A stretch of 64,000 nt of DNA from Astragalus membranaceus. Taxonomy: Eukaryota; Streptophyta; Magnoliopsida; Fabales; Fabaceae. The notes beneath the pieces are model-generated. The model saw only the letters and a program-made list of their open reading frames with translations, had not been told where the DNA came from and ran no database searches. The position numbers were made by a program, and so were the translations under genes. The stretch covers positions 55,144,778-55,208,777 of the forward strand of contig CM076848.1 in assembly GCA_039519185.1 (NCBI GenBank), read 5' to 3'. Positions 53,000 to 64,000 of this stretch are shown one piece after another (position 1 is the first letter of the stretch; each line of letters starts with the position of its first letter).

Positions 53000-54110
53000 T
53001 ATGTTTGCTGCAAATTGTTGTTGTTGCCGTGTTGCTGTGGTTGTGCTGCTGTTGCAGCGTTGCCGTTGCAGTCGCCGTTGCTGCCATTGTTGCCGTTGTT
53101 GCTGTGTTGCAGCATTGCCGTTGCCGTCGCCGTTGCTGCCATTGTTGCCGTTGTCGCTGTGTTGCCGTTGCTGTTGCAGTGTTGCTGCTGCTGCCGTTGT
53201 TGCTATGTTGCTGCTGTGTTGTTGGGCTGCTGTTGCTGTTATTGGACTGCTGTTGCTGCTGTGATGCTGTTGCCATGTTGCTGCTGTGTTGTTAGGCTGC
53301 TGTTGCTGTTATTGGGCTGCTGTTGCTGCTGTAATGCTGTTGCCATGTTGCTGCTGTGTTGTTGGGCTGCTGTTGCTGTTATTGGGCTGCTGTTGCTGCT
53401 GTGATGCTGTTGCCATGTTGCTGCTGTGTTGTTGGGCTGCTGTTGCTGCTGTGATGCTGTTGCCATGTTGCTGCTGTGTTGTTGGGCTGCTGTTGCTGCT
53501 GTGATGCTGTTGCCATGTTGCTGCTGTTATTGGGCTGTTGTTGCTGTTGTGATGCTGTTGCCATGTTGCTGCTGTGTTGTTGGGCTGTTGTTGCTGTTGT
53601 TGGCTGTTGTTGCTGTTGTTGGCTGTTGTTGCTGTTGTTGGCTGTTGTTGCTGTTGTTGGCTGCTGATTGCTGTTGTTGGGCTGTTGTTGGCTGTTGTTG
53701 CTGTTGTTGGCTGCTGTTGCTATTGTTGGCTGCTGTTGCTGTTGTTGGGCTGCTGTTGCTGTTGTTGGCTGCTGTTGCTGTTGGCTGTTGTGTTGTTGTT
53801 GGCTGCTGTTGCTGTTGTTGGCTGCTGTTGCTGTTGTTGGCTGCTGTTGCTGTTGGGCTGCTGTTGCTGTCGTTGGGCTGCTGTGGCTGTCGTTGGGCTG
53901 CTGTTGCTGTCGTTGGGCTGCTGTGGCTGTCGTTGGGCTGCTGTTGCTGTTGTTGGGTTGCTGTTTCTATTGTTGTTGGTGTTACTGTCGGTGCTGGCGG
54001 TGTTGCTGTTGTTGCCGCTGTTCCCCGTTTGTTGTTGTTGCGTGTTGGCGCCTTAGCGCCCCTGGTCGTTGCCGTCGGTGTTGTAAATTGTTGCTGCCAT
54101 TGACGTTGTA
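53000..54110 (+). repeat. Expanded (TTGCTG)-type compound repeat in solo LTR 1
   Basis: About 1.1 kb of interrupted GCT/GTT/GCC trinucleotides, such as TGTTGTTGGGCTGCTGTTGC, with higher-order units of about 50-110 bases from 53210 to 53580. The related solo LTR 2 has only a short seed (about 61778-61815). The frames through this block give low-complexity Val/Leu/Cys or Gln/Asn strings and are not genes. Confidence 0.92.
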
Positions 54111-55286
54111 AATCTATTGGTGTCTTTGGTGTCGGTGGTTGTTGATGTTACGCTCAAGTTGTTAGACTGTCTTATAGGTGTTGGTGTTGTTGGTGTCGAT
54201 TGATGTTATTAGTGACAATATAACAGGTGATGGGCCTATTTTATTGGCTAAGGTGATAGGTGATGGGTCTATGACCATGATGTTGATTATGTTGTTAAAT
54301 GCCGTTGTTGATTTGTTGTGGGTACCGCCGAATGGCCCACATTGTTTTGTTGCGGGTACCGCCGAATGACCCGAGTTGTTTTGTTGAGGGTATCGCTGAA
54401 TGGCCCAAACTGTTGATGAATCTTTGTGTTGAAGGCCTATGGCCAGTGTCGAGTCTTATGTCGTTGTCGTGCTAAGATATGCTCTTTGTTGTTGATTGTC
54501 CCTGGTGCATTGTTCATGGTGTCGCATACAATTCATATGCATTATTTTGGTGATGGAGGCTTCGGCCTTGGAGCTATAGGTGATGGTGATGATGCTCATA
54601 CAGGTGATGATGCCCTTATTGGCTACTTTATTGGTGATGATTGGTTCCACATGCATATACCCGTTGGTGTGGGTTGCATCTCATACACTTACTCATGATG
54701 TTGGTGATAATTCTTGGTGATTTGCAATTTGACGATGTTGTGAAAATATATGCTTGTTGTGCTGATGTTGACCATTGTGATGATAATGGCTGTTACGCCC
54801 ATGCTGTTATTAACCTGTTGACTGTTGTGATGATAATTGTCTGTTGTGAATTATCTGATATTCTGACCTGTGTATACGGTCTTTCATACGATTCTTCATA
54901 TTGTTTGATATCTCACCCCTTCTATTTGAATGTTACCTCTATGTTGGTAACGTGCAGGTGATCTCGAATGAAGACCATAGTTCTTCGTTAGTTCGGTGTT
55001 GTCGCTCTGATACGTAGCACTCGGGGGGATGAACGCTTGATTATTTTCATGTCTTTCATTTTGTTGAATTTTAAAGTCGAGAACCTTGCACAGTTGCAAT
55101 AATTATTGATGATTATAATTGTTGAATTCTTCCGCCGCGAGATTGAATAAATATTGATGTTGATGTTTTTAAAGTACTATGCATTTGTTTTATTTCGAAG
55201 AAAATGTGACATCCGTTTTACCGTTAAAAACAAAACTCTGATTTTTCGTTAATAATTTACCGGGTAGAAATGGGTGTTACAATATA

Positions 55287-56828
55287 GGTCGGAACTGGGA
55301 AACAAACTCAGGCTTATCAATCTTAGGAATGAGACAAATATCAGTTGTATTCACTAGATCAATATCACCAGAAGTACTCCATACCTTCTGGACGAACTCC
55401 ACCATAGCATTACCAACAATAGGTCACTCCTTCTGAAAGACACCCGGCGGTAAACCATCTGGACTCGGTGCCTTCCACGCCCCCATACTAAACAAGGCCT
55501 GCTTGACTTCCTCCGAATTGATATTATTACCCAATCTAGCATGCTGATCCGTAGTTAAAGCACCAAAAGAGAAAGACGTGCTCTCCCAAGGCCCAACACG
55601 TTATCTTCTTTAAATAGATTAATGTAAAAATTATTCACCAATCCTCTAACATCAACCTCATTATCTACCCAAACACCAGAATCATTCCTAAGAGCGATAA
55701 TTCTGTTTTTACGACGCCTATTAATTGCCTTGACATGGTAAAAATGAGTGTTCCTATCACCATCACTCAACCATTTCGATCTAGCTCTCTGGTGCCACAT
55801 AATCTCTTCTTGGAGAAGGATAGAATTTAATTCCTTATGCAACTCATGCTCAAGTCTAGTCAAGAATACATTACCTCTGCCTTCAAAAATTCGATGCTGA
55901 ATACCATCGATCCAATCTGTTAACAATACACCTTTTGCGGTTATTCACGTTTCCAAACACATCACGACTCCAATCCTTGAGATGTCTCTTCACATTATCG
56001 GAATTCTGCACCAAACTCGTATCCATGTGCCAAACGCTCGAAACAACATCTTTATAAAGAGGATGAGTTTGCCAAGCCCTCTCAAATCTAAAAGGCTTGA
56101 CATGGTAATTACTCTGAACACCAAACGGACAGATGAGCAACGGATGATGATCTGAGAAATCGATTATGGGGAGAATTTTAACTATAGCATCAGGGAACAA
56201 GACTCTCCAATCATCATTACAAAGACCTCTATCAAGACGACGATACATCTGAATACCATTAAAAATACCTCCACGCCAAGTATACTTAGGGCCAACAAAC
56301 CCCATATCAATGAGTTTGCAAACATCAATATTATTAGCAAAGACTCTCGCCTTGGTCATATTCACCCCAGCTCCACCTTTATTCTCATGAGATCCCAATA
56401 TATCATTAAAATCACCCGCAACCAGCCAATTCCTAGGAATGGAATTCATTAAAGCTTGCAGGTCTCTCCACATAATGCGCTTGTTATCCTCACTAGGACT
56501 GGCGTAAACAGCTGCAAAGTTCCAATCCGGTCCCCCCAAAAAAGACACCTTGAGATGAATAAATTGATGATGAATCATAAGAACTGAACCATCAACTCTA
56601 TCACTCCTCCAAGCAACAATGATCCCTCCAGCAAAACCACGAACATTTGAGTAGTGGAATTCGTCAAACCTCAAGAGAGAAAAGGTTCTACGAAGTCTCT
56701 CAGCATCCACACGCAACTCCATAACTACAACAATATCAGGATGATGACTATCTAAATATTGTTTGCAATTACGAAAAAAACTCAGGGCTAGCAACACCTC
56801 TACAATTCCAGATAAAAATCTTATTATC
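55287..56828 (-). pseudogene. LINE ORF2 5' part: endonuclease and RT start
   Basis: AP-type endonuclease: IWNCRGVASPEFFRN at its start (near 56810), LVAGDFNDI, RRLDRGLCN and IDFSDHHPLL. The linker follows at 55926-55555 (KWLSDGDRNTHFYH). The RT begins near 55400 (LIPKIDKPE..FRPI) and is cut by the solo LTR. The frame shifts near 55900 and again near 55550. The endonuclease residues seen look intact, but the protein cannot be made whole. Confidence 0.85.
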
Positions 56829-56932
56829 TTTTTTTTTTAAATTGGGGAAGGGGGAAATTTTTATTAATCAAAGTGGTACTAATGACCATTTTACAACTGT
56901 CCCCGAGGAGATTTGAACTCAGGGTTGTCTCT
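56829..56932 (-). mobile_element. SINE-like or 5'-truncated retroinsert (104 bp)
   Basis: Poly(T) at 56829-56838 means a poly(A) tail on the - strand. It is flanked by an exact 18-bp duplication GATAAAAATCTTATTATC (56811-56828 and 56933-56950). On the - strand it contains GAGTTCAAATCTCC, close to an RNA polymerase III B box. No A box is present, so it is either a 5'-truncated tRNA-derived SINE or a short LINE 3' end. Confidence 0.75.
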
Positions 56933-57236
56933 GATAAAAATCTTATTATCAGAGACAACCATTAAACAACTTAATCAAGATTCATGTGCACTCCCATGCT
57001 CCCAAGAGAGCTGCTATCTAATTGCTCTTTAGTTTCTTCCACTACAGTCATATCAATATCAGAGATATCACCTATAGCGCTGGAAACATTATTACTACTC
57101 AAAGGATCAAGATCAATATCTAATCGAGGTAAAGAAGAAGGAATCTGGACACTTTGATCAGGAGGGCGTCACTGCGTTGCATGCTCACCATGCATTGGGC
57201 CTACACATCAGCGCATTCATTGGGCCTCTTCAAAAT

Positions 57237-57930
57237 TTAGACCACTCCATGACCAATATTTCTTACATGGCTCATTAATTGGTCTACCGTGGGGGTAATT
57301 TTCGGTTGCTGCTCACTAGTTTTCTCTCTTGGCACCACACGTGTCTCCAGCACAGCAGCTGAGGTGTTATCAATCCCACTCCCATAATAACGCCGGCTTT
57401 CCCTCTCAGCATTATTTCTATTTGCATCTTCCTTCTTTTTGTCATTAATTTTAGAAGATTCCTCCACATTGTTAGATCCCTTCCTATTATTGGCTCCATT
57501 ATTATCCCCATTCAATGCCAGCTCTTTAGGGATTCCATCATTCCCGGTGTCAGTAATAACTTCCTGATTCTCATCCAAATAACGAAACCGAGATCCCCCA
57601 ATTGTCGGCACCCTACCACGCCGGTTGCTCCACCCACCATCTACGGCTTGCTTTCGTGGCCGCCTAGTTTTCTGGACCACCATCCACAGTTCATCAGCCA
57701 CGGCCCCACTCTCACTTCCTCCACTTCCAACCCCACCATTATTACCAGCATTGACGTCAACCTCCGTAGAGTTCATTCTCACCGTTTTCTTCTCCGAACA
57801 CCCCTCCACATAGTGTCCAAACCTACCACAATGGAGACAAAGAAGATGTAACCTTCATATTCTATATTGTAGACTCTACCATTTAGATCAAACAATGGTA
57901 GCAACGGGTTTAGACAGGTTGACTTCTGGT
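57237..57930 (-). pseudogene. LINE ORF1 fragment with CCHC zinc knuckle
   Basis: Shows NGRVYNIEYEG, then after a one-base frame change CLHCGRFGHYVEGC (about 57833-57795), a DUF4283/zinc-knuckle ORF1 as in plant L1 elements. A low-complexity Asn/Gly/Ser region follows to 57237. A second frame change lies near 57910. The N-terminal part is missing. Confidence 0.75.
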
Positions 57931-57935
57931 GTGCG

Positions 57936-59167
57936 AAAAAGATAATATGTAAGTATACACAGTCACAAACAAGTAGTATAAAAGATCGAACCCACAGGGA
58001 TTGAATTAACTCTTGTAGCTTAAAAGTGTATAAATTAGTGTGAACTATACTACTCACAAATTGGGATGATGGTGATAAGTAAACAGAATGCAAATAAGTA
58101 ATAGAATGTAGAGGAAATCAGTTGAGAATGAGGGTTGAGATGTCTTTACCAAATAAGTCACATTCAAGAGTTTTGTGCATTTAAGTGGTGCAGTTGCACT
58201 GGATACAGCTGCATCAGTATGTGCTTTTCAGTCACTTTCTTCAGAGTTTCATTACAAGCTTCCTATGTCTAGGCATGCTGAATAAGTTCACTCCTGCCTC
58301 ATAAGTACCCACTGAATCACCCTAAGGACTGTGTTATCCTATGTCTAGGACTTAACATGGAATTAACAAAGGTTTCTTTATCAAAACAAGTTAACAAAAA
58401 CTTTATTAAAACACTCACCCTTATTAGTTCTTGAGCTCTTAATTGTGAACCATGTCTGGTTTTACAAATCTACTTATTTCAAGCGAGCAACCTTAAAACA
58501 AGTGTTGAAATAAGTATTACACAAGAACTAAAATACATACATCATATAAAAGCACAACAACTTACTTAAAAGATCATTATAAGGTTAGAACATCTCAAGT
58601 AAAGAAATTTAGCTCATGTTAGACATTGCAAGACATATATAAACTAAATAGAACATGTTTATATAAGTGAAATCATAAAAGAAGGCAACATGGTAAAGGT
58701 TACACAAGTTGGAGTTCCTTTGCATGAATTCCCAAGCAATGCAGGTGCACTGATTCCCTGCACTTAGCTAGTACTACGTGGAAGTGAAGAAAGAAGTTGT
58801 CGATTCCTTCCTTACCTTCTTGAAACTTAAAAACTATCTAAAACTAATTCTAAGGATATCTTGTTGATATCTTGAGGTGTGTTTTCAAATGAGAAGTGAG
58901 GGTCCTTTTATAGCCTTCAAAAAGTGAGACTTCATTGGAGATTAAGTTAACTTGAGAAGTTAATTATGGTTAAGTTTCTGAACTTCAGACAGTAGATTGA
59001 ATTGCACACTCAAACACAAATGGAGGTCCACTAATGGATGGCCAAGTGTCCCTAAGTGAGTGACTCTTCAAAGCTAACTTCTATGGTAGGCGCCGAAATT
59101 TGCAAGTTGCATGTGCTCCATGTGATCCATGACTAAGCATTATACTCAGCCTTAGTATTCATGGAAA
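57936..59167 (-). mobile_element. Probable LTR or 3' region of a Tat/Ogre-like retrotransposon
   Basis: No coding frame. It lies downstream, on the - strand, of two polypurine-tract-like motifs, and contains GATCGAACCCACAGGGATTG, a phrase I associate with such elements. Exact LTR borders could not be placed. Confidence 0.4.
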
Positions 59168-59180
59168 CTCCCCCAAACTT
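59168..59180 (-). other. Polypurine-tract-like motif 1
   Basis: On the - strand AAGTTTGGGGGAG, the typical plus-strand primer of Tat/Athila-type elements. Confidence 0.5.
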
Positions 59181-59582
59181 AATTCTTTATGCTCTTCTAT
59201 ATTTTTAGTAAAAATTTAGCTTTGACCTTGGCTTTCTCAAAATCCCTCTTGCATCAGATAGCTCTTTAAGTAGCAGGATTCTTTTCAAAACTCAGCTTTG
59301 ATGTATCAAAGTAATAATAAAATTGGTCATTTGAGGAAAACAATGCTTCTTTTCTTTTTTCTTCCTTTCATCATTAAAAATCAGTTCAAAGAGGTGCATT
59401 TGTCTATGTTTGTGAAAAAGATTTTTAAGCTGATCATGCTTCAAATCTATCAAATCCTAACACATATTTAAATATGTAGACCCACATAAAAACAAACATA
59501 TATCAAAGCAAACACACATAAACATAAACAAATATCAAAGCAAACACACATACTATAGTTAAACACTCACATGCATAAAGTG
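59181..59582. other. Non-coding spacer between polypurine motifs
   Basis: AT-rich; no frame or structure that I can support. Confidence 0.5.
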
Positions 59583-59595
59583 CTCCCCCCAACTT
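59583..59595 (-). other. Polypurine-tract-like motif 2
   Basis: On the - strand AAGTTGGGGGGAG, about 415 bases upstream (on that strand) of motif 1. Confidence 0.5.
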
Positions 59596-59739
59596 AAAGT
59601 TGAGCAGTGTCCTCACTGCTCTAAGTTGAGTTCAAAAAGGAATTTTGTTCAAAAATGGGGAGAAGGGTTAGTACATGTGGGACAAACCAAACATATTAAA
59701 CAAAGTACTTTAAGCAAAATAATTGAACAACATTAAAGT

Positions 59740-60147
59740 TTACCTTTTGGCTCCACTCCTGAGCCTTGAGCTTGATCTCACAGAAATGTGTTTGTACTTC
59801 TGCTTCTTCTTCTTGGGCTCTTCAACTTTTGGTGCATCTGCACTAGATGCAGTTGTACCAACCACCTCTGTTGTTGGTTCTGGTTCATCAGGTTTCTTTG
59901 ATGCAGGTGCATCAGATGCTCCTGCACTAGCTTGCTCTGCCACGGTTGTTTTCTGTTCAGTAATTTGTTCAGCAACAAGCTCATCAACTGTTTTCTCAGT
60001 ATGTCCTCCTTCTTTTGCGGTCTCCATCACAGCTTTTGTAACCTCAGCAGGTTTCTTAAAGAATTTCTGAGTATTTCCCAGCTCTTCTCTTCTTTTTGCA
60101 GCAAGTTCTTCTAAGACCAATTGTATGGTGGCCTCAGGGGTAGCTGG
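59740..60147 (-). pseudogene. C-terminal end of Tat/Ogre-like extra ORF
   Basis: Charged, Ala/Pro/Glu-rich C-terminus (LEELAAKRREEL.., SAGASDAPAS, then a basic KKKKQKYKH tail). The frame is continuous with that at 62919-63101 when the solo LTR and one GCTGG copy are ignored. Function unknown. Confidence 0.55.
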
Positions 60148-62913
60148 TGTAACACCCCAAAAATGATTAGATATTTATTTAGTCATTTGTTTAATTAATT
60201 AATTAATTGGGGAATAAGTGTAGAAAATAATAATTAGGTGTTTCATGTTAATTAGGAGGTGGCGCCCAATAATTAGGTGAGTGGTTAATGGAGGCCCTTG
60301 ATCCAAGTGATCCATGGGTTAGGCGCATTTGATGAGGGTTAGGGTTTTGGCTTGCTCATTAGCGCAAAACCCTAAGAAAAAGAAAGAAAGAATTAGCGAA
60401 TAGAGAGAAGAGAAAGAGGAGGGGGCTCAATTGTGAATTGGAGAGGAAAAAGAAAGGGAGGCATCGCAAAATAGAAAGGAGAAAAAAAAAGAAAGGAAGT
60501 CGTGAAGAGAGGAGAAGGGAAAAGAAGAGGCGCAACGTGTTCTAGGGGAAGGGAAGGGGGTTCGCGTGGAGCTTCAAGGAGAGGAGAGCTTGGATTGTTG
60601 GTGACTTTGGTGAATTGCTAGGAGCCTTGTGAATTCTTCAATTAACAAAAGGTTAGGGGGCTCTCTTTTCATCCTTAATAACTTATAGGATTAGAATCGC
60701 ATGAGTTAGGTTTTAGGGGGGTTTGATTGATTGAATTGAATTGTTGTTTTTGGATGCTTTTGTTACGATGAATGTAAATTGTTAAATCCATGTTGTTGAT
60801 GATGAACTTATGTTATTTTTGGTAGAATCCATAATTGATTAGTATTGAGATGTACATGATATTAGTCATGCAAGTTAGGTGTATGTTGCAATGACTAAAT
60901 AAAATCGAGAATGGAAACGATTTGGGTAGAGGTTCAGTATTTCGGTAACTGGGAACGTTGTGTTGACTGAAAAATTATGTGGTTTACTGTTCTGGAAAAT
61001 AGACTTAATGCTTGTTAATTTGGTGTTGATTTGGTTGTATTTGGAGTTGTAAAACTTAAGTTATAGGTGAAACAAGTTAGGTTAAAATTCTGGAAACGAT
61101 TTGGGTAGAGGTTCAGTATTTCGGTAACTGGGAACGTTGTGTTGACTGAAAAATTATGTGGTTTACTGTTCTGGAAAATACACTTAATGCTTGTTAATTT
61201 GGCACTGGTTTGGTTGCGTTTAGAGTTGTGTAGCTCGAGATATGAATTTCACAAGTTAGGATAGGATTCTGGAAACAGTCTGGACATAGGATCAGTGTTT
61301 TGGTCACTGCGTTTTCAAAAGAACTCATTTTCGAACGAATCCAATTTCTTTGAAAACTAGACAGAATTCTCCCCAGTTTATGCACAAGTTTCATGCAATT
61401 TGATTGAGTTTTGGTCATTTTAGAACTGCTTGAATTTGAAAGACAGAAACTACCCTCTTTTGAAACTAGTATGTGTGTTTTTGAAAACTGTATCTGTTAG
61501 ACTCTCTTTTTCAAAAACTGAACTTAGGAATAAGGAGTAGACCCATAGGGCTTTCCAACAAGTATTTATTTGTCGAAATCCGTTGTGGGTTACTATTTTA
61601 ATCAATTCGCCAAAGTAAGCGCATGGTTACGGAATTTCTGCACCTTGTTTGTTTTCGCGATATCTTTTGATCCGGGAACCCGATTGAGGTGTTCTAAGAT
61701 GCGTTGAAGAGCTCATTCAGAGGCCTAACCGATTATTCTATTTTTAAGGCAAAATGAACTGTTTATGTATTGCTGTTGCTGTTTTATGCTGCTGTTTATA
61801 TTGCTGCTGCTACTCTATGTGCTGTCTTGGTCCCTATGGGTGTTGTTTAGTCCTTTGGTGACAATGTAGTCGCGTAATTAATTGTGTTTGGTGTGATTGG
61901 TGTGCTATCCTTAGAGGTGAAATTTTGGAGATGTATAATGGTGATGTATATAAAATGGTGAGATAAATTATTGGTGAGTTTATTGGTGAGTGCCCTCAAG
62001 GCAATGGTCTATGACCTTTCTTTTGGTGTTGGTGAGTTAATAAAACTATTGGTGAGTTAAATAAATTATTGGTGCGCATGTTATTGCATTGTTGTGGTGA
62101 TTTTGGTGTGTATGGTGCATTGTTCATGGCGTCGCATAATCATGTGCATTTATTGGTGAGCAGAAGGCTTCGGCCTTATTTTGGTGTATGCCCTCAAGGC
62201 TAATTTTTGGTGATGGATCCACATGCATGTGCCCGTGGAGTTTTGGGTTGCATCTCATACATTGGACATGCATTCGGTACTTTTCCTGGTGATTATAAAT
62301 TGATGGTGTATGTGGAGATAATTGTAATTGGTGTATTTAGTTATATTTGGTGTTGTTCTCGGTGATTGAAAATATTCGGTGCTGTTTCTTGGTGAATGAA
62401 AATTAATGGGGTATGTTGTTATTATGGGGAATTGGTGTGCTTAATTGCCTTCTCTAAATGATGCTTATCTTATTTGTTATTACTTATGAAATGAGACTCA
62501 CCCTACTGCTTTTGTGTTGCTTCTTATGTCGGCAACGTGCAGGTGATAGCGAGTGAAGGTGATCTAGTACCTTCTCCTAGTCAGTTGAGTCTGCTCTGAT
62601 ACGTAGCACCGGGGGGCGTTTAGTTTACGTATTATTTTATTTGATGTTTTGAACTTTATTGGTGATGTAATTTGGCATTTTAAGATCTGGTGATTATTCC
62701 GCTGCGATGACTATTATGTTTTACTTTGGTGTAGGCTAACAGATTATTTGCGGTGCTATGTATCGTACCTTATGACTTTATGAATTAAATTTTGGAGACT
62801 ATTATGCGTTGTTGTTTTGAAATGTGGCACCCTCTTGTGGATGCATTAAAACGTTTTTGGAAACTCTGATCTTAAATGAATTAAATAGTAGCTTAGTAGA
62901 AGGGGGTGTTACA
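60148..62913 (+). mobile_element. Solo LTR 2 (2766 bp), same family as solo LTR 1
   Basis: Begins TGTAACACCCC and ends GGGGGTGTTACA, flanked by a perfect 5-bp duplication GCTGG (60143-60147 and 62914-62918). It shares with LTR 1 a roughly 180-bp internal tandem (about 60915-61260) and a conserved block near the end (GTGCAGGTGAT..., then TCTGATACGTAGCAC). It interrupts the - strand ORF. Confidence 0.9.
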
Positions 62914-62918
62914 GCTGG

Positions 62919-63990
62919 TATAACTGTGACTATTGGAAACTGCTGGGATACACCTGCACCTGATGCAGGTGCATTGGTTGATTGCTGATCAGGGCCTTCC
63001 TCTGCCTTCTTCATCTCAGGACCTGTCTGTTCACCTTCTACTAGGGGATCTTCATGGATAACCTGCAATTTTTCTTTTTCAAAAATGATTTTAGTGGGCA
63101 TAAGAATGGGTCCAGTGGTGAGGGGTGGAGATTGTGGTTGTTGGTGAGATTGTGTTGGGGTGGGAGATTGTTCTTTGGTGGCTATTTCACTTTCTTTTTC
63201 TGGTTCTGTTTGGGTGGTGGGTGATGGTGATGGTGGGGTTGGTGTTTTTGTTGGGGATTTGGATGGTGATTTGTTTTGGGAGGGTGGTGGTGATATGGGT
63301 GAAGTGTGTTGTGGTGGTGTTGGTGATTTGGGTGGGGATTGGTGAGGTGGTGTCTGCTGGAGGGGGGTGTAGGTGATTTTGGTGGTGATGGTGGAGTGGT
63401 TTGTTGTTCAGGTTGATTTGTAGATTGTGTGGTTGTTTTGGTGGCATATTTTTTTCTTGCTATAGCCTCCATGTTCACTTCTCCTTCTTCACTCTGCTCA
63501 CTTTCTATTTCATCCTCCTCAACATCCTTCTCTATGTCTCTCACAGTTTTCTTTACTGCCTCATCTTCCTCAGTGTCCTCCCACTCTTCACTCAACATCT
63601 TTGGCTCCTCCTCAGTAATTTTTTTCTTTCCCTTCTGCCGTTTCTTTGTCATTCTCTTTCTTTTTGGCCTTACTTCCTTCTCAAAGTCCTCCTCTTCATT
63701 AATGTCTTCCTCCTCTTCCTTTCCTGGTGTTTGCAAAACCCAATTAGGAAACACAGGGGTCTCCACACGTGTTGGCACAGGAGAAATTTCCTAGAACCTT
63801 AGTTGCAGCCAGTCATGCTGTTCTTGTTGAAATTTCCATACTGCTTGGTGCTTCTGCATATAATGCTCCTGCACTACACTAGGGGATTCTTTTGCAATTT
63901 TCAGTTTTCCTTTCAACTCAGTCGACAATGGACCAGGGGGTATTTTCTTTGTTCATTTCCATCAATTGGGACACCAGCTTTCATACATAG
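62919..63990 (-). pseudogene. Tat/Ogre-like extra ORF (plant-transposon-protein type), broken
   Basis: Read from the window edge on the - strand: an ITELCMKAGVPID motif, then a Gln-rich segment and an in-frame TAG at 63791-63793. An acidic/basic region follows (EEEEDINEEEDFEKEV, KRKRMTKKRQKGKKK), then a Pro/Thr/His-rich stretch in which a G-run near 63360 shifts the frame, then SPPLTTGPILMPTK and NAPASGAG. The opening resembles the putative plant transposon protein domain found in Tat-lineage elements. The assignment is tentative and the gene is broken at least twice besides the solo LTR. Confidence 0.45.
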
Positions 63991-64000
63991 TTCAGTAATC

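Larger units (their letters stand above)
51747..55281 (+). mobile_element. Solo LTR 1 (3535 bp) in the LINE RT
   Basis: Begins TGTAACGCCCC and ends GGGTGTTACA, giving TG..CA with inverted ends. It is flanked by a perfect 5-bp duplication ATATA (51742-51746 and 55282-55286). The LINE RT frame (FRPI / SLCNAIYK) is split exactly here. TATAAATA at 51945-51952 supports + orientation. It contains an internal duplication of about 180 bp (52290-52660) and a 1.1-kb trinucleotide-rich expansion. It is probably a Ty3-type solo LTR; no internal gag-pol is present. Confidence 0.88.
49182..57935 (-). mobile_element. L1-type LINE with RNase H, dead, carrying nested insertions
   Basis: Read on the - strand: ORF1 fragment with zinc knuckle (about 57930-57237), endonuclease and RT (ORF2), zf-RVT and RNase H, then a short poly(A) (eight T on the + strand, 49182-49189). 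It is interrupted by a SINE-like insert (56829-56932) and a solo LTR (51747-55281). The 5' end is cut near 57935 by other repeat DNA. Multiple frameshifts, stops and a deletion in the RT make it inactive. Confidence 0.85.

Noticed and set aside
53001..54111. Several long overlapping ORFs rich in Val/Leu/Cys or Gln/Asn that look like membrane or polyQ proteins
   Set aside because: They are translations of the GCT/GTT repeat in all frames inside a solo LTR, without conserved start or domain.
54178..54961. Small ORFs at 54178-54961
   Set aside because: They lie inside solo LTR 1 and show no conserved counterpart in solo LTR 2.

Overview
This window is plant nuclear DNA, probably from a dicot-type genome, although the species cannot be named from the sequence. 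About 46.5 kb of it is a tandem and inverted array of endogenous pararetrovirus (family Caulimoviridae). The remaining 17.5 kb is nested, decayed retrotransposon sequence. Evidence for a plant pararetrovirus is a caulimovirid 30K-type movement protein, a capsid/zinc-knuckle/aspartic protease/RT/RNase H polyprotein without integrase, and a primer binding site complementary to plant initiator tRNA-Met. The gene content, a large second ORF of unknown function and an array edge at a TA microsatellite resemble endogenous florendoviruses, for which bipartite genomes have been reported. All alignments here were made by eye.

Array layout. Four head-to-tail copies of component A lie on the + strand: A1 (1-4092, cut by the window and frameshifted), A2 (4093-10405, intact ORF), A3 (10406-15932, one stop codon) and A4 (15933-21457, intact ORF). 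Component A encodes capsid, protease, RT and RNase H but no movement protein. Two copies of component B follow on the + strand, B1 (21458-27688) and B2 (27689-33900), then an inverted B3 (about 34074-40284, - strand). Component B encodes the movement protein and a second large protein but no polymerase. Last, on the - strand, is a diverged mosaic unit C (40285-46547). C is one 1690-codon open frame that mixes A-like and B-like modules, has lost capsid, movement protein and RNase H, and carries a broken RT. Units with a full leader all measure about 6.2-6.3 kb between primer binding sites. The array ends at 46560, 13 bases beyond the C primer binding site, directly against an (AT)n tract.

How the parts fit. 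A and B complement one another. They share promoter architecture, primer binding site, leader and a 101-nt stem-closed leader element. A/B chimeric joints lie in the stretch copied as minus-strand strong-stop DNA, which suggests co-replication. Most structural breaks in the array fall within about 30 bases of the primer binding site. B2 and B3 form a head-to-head inverted repeat of about 6 kb arms that could be transcribed as hairpin RNA.

Right flank (46561-64000). It contains a TA microsatellite, AT-rich irregular repeats, a possible Helitron 3' end, and a dead L1-type LINE on the - strand (about 49182-57935) interrupted by a SINE-like insert and a 3.5-kb solo LTR. Beyond that is a - strand Tat/Ogre-like LTR-retrotransposon fragment interrupted by a second solo LTR of the same family. 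No host cellular gene was recognised.
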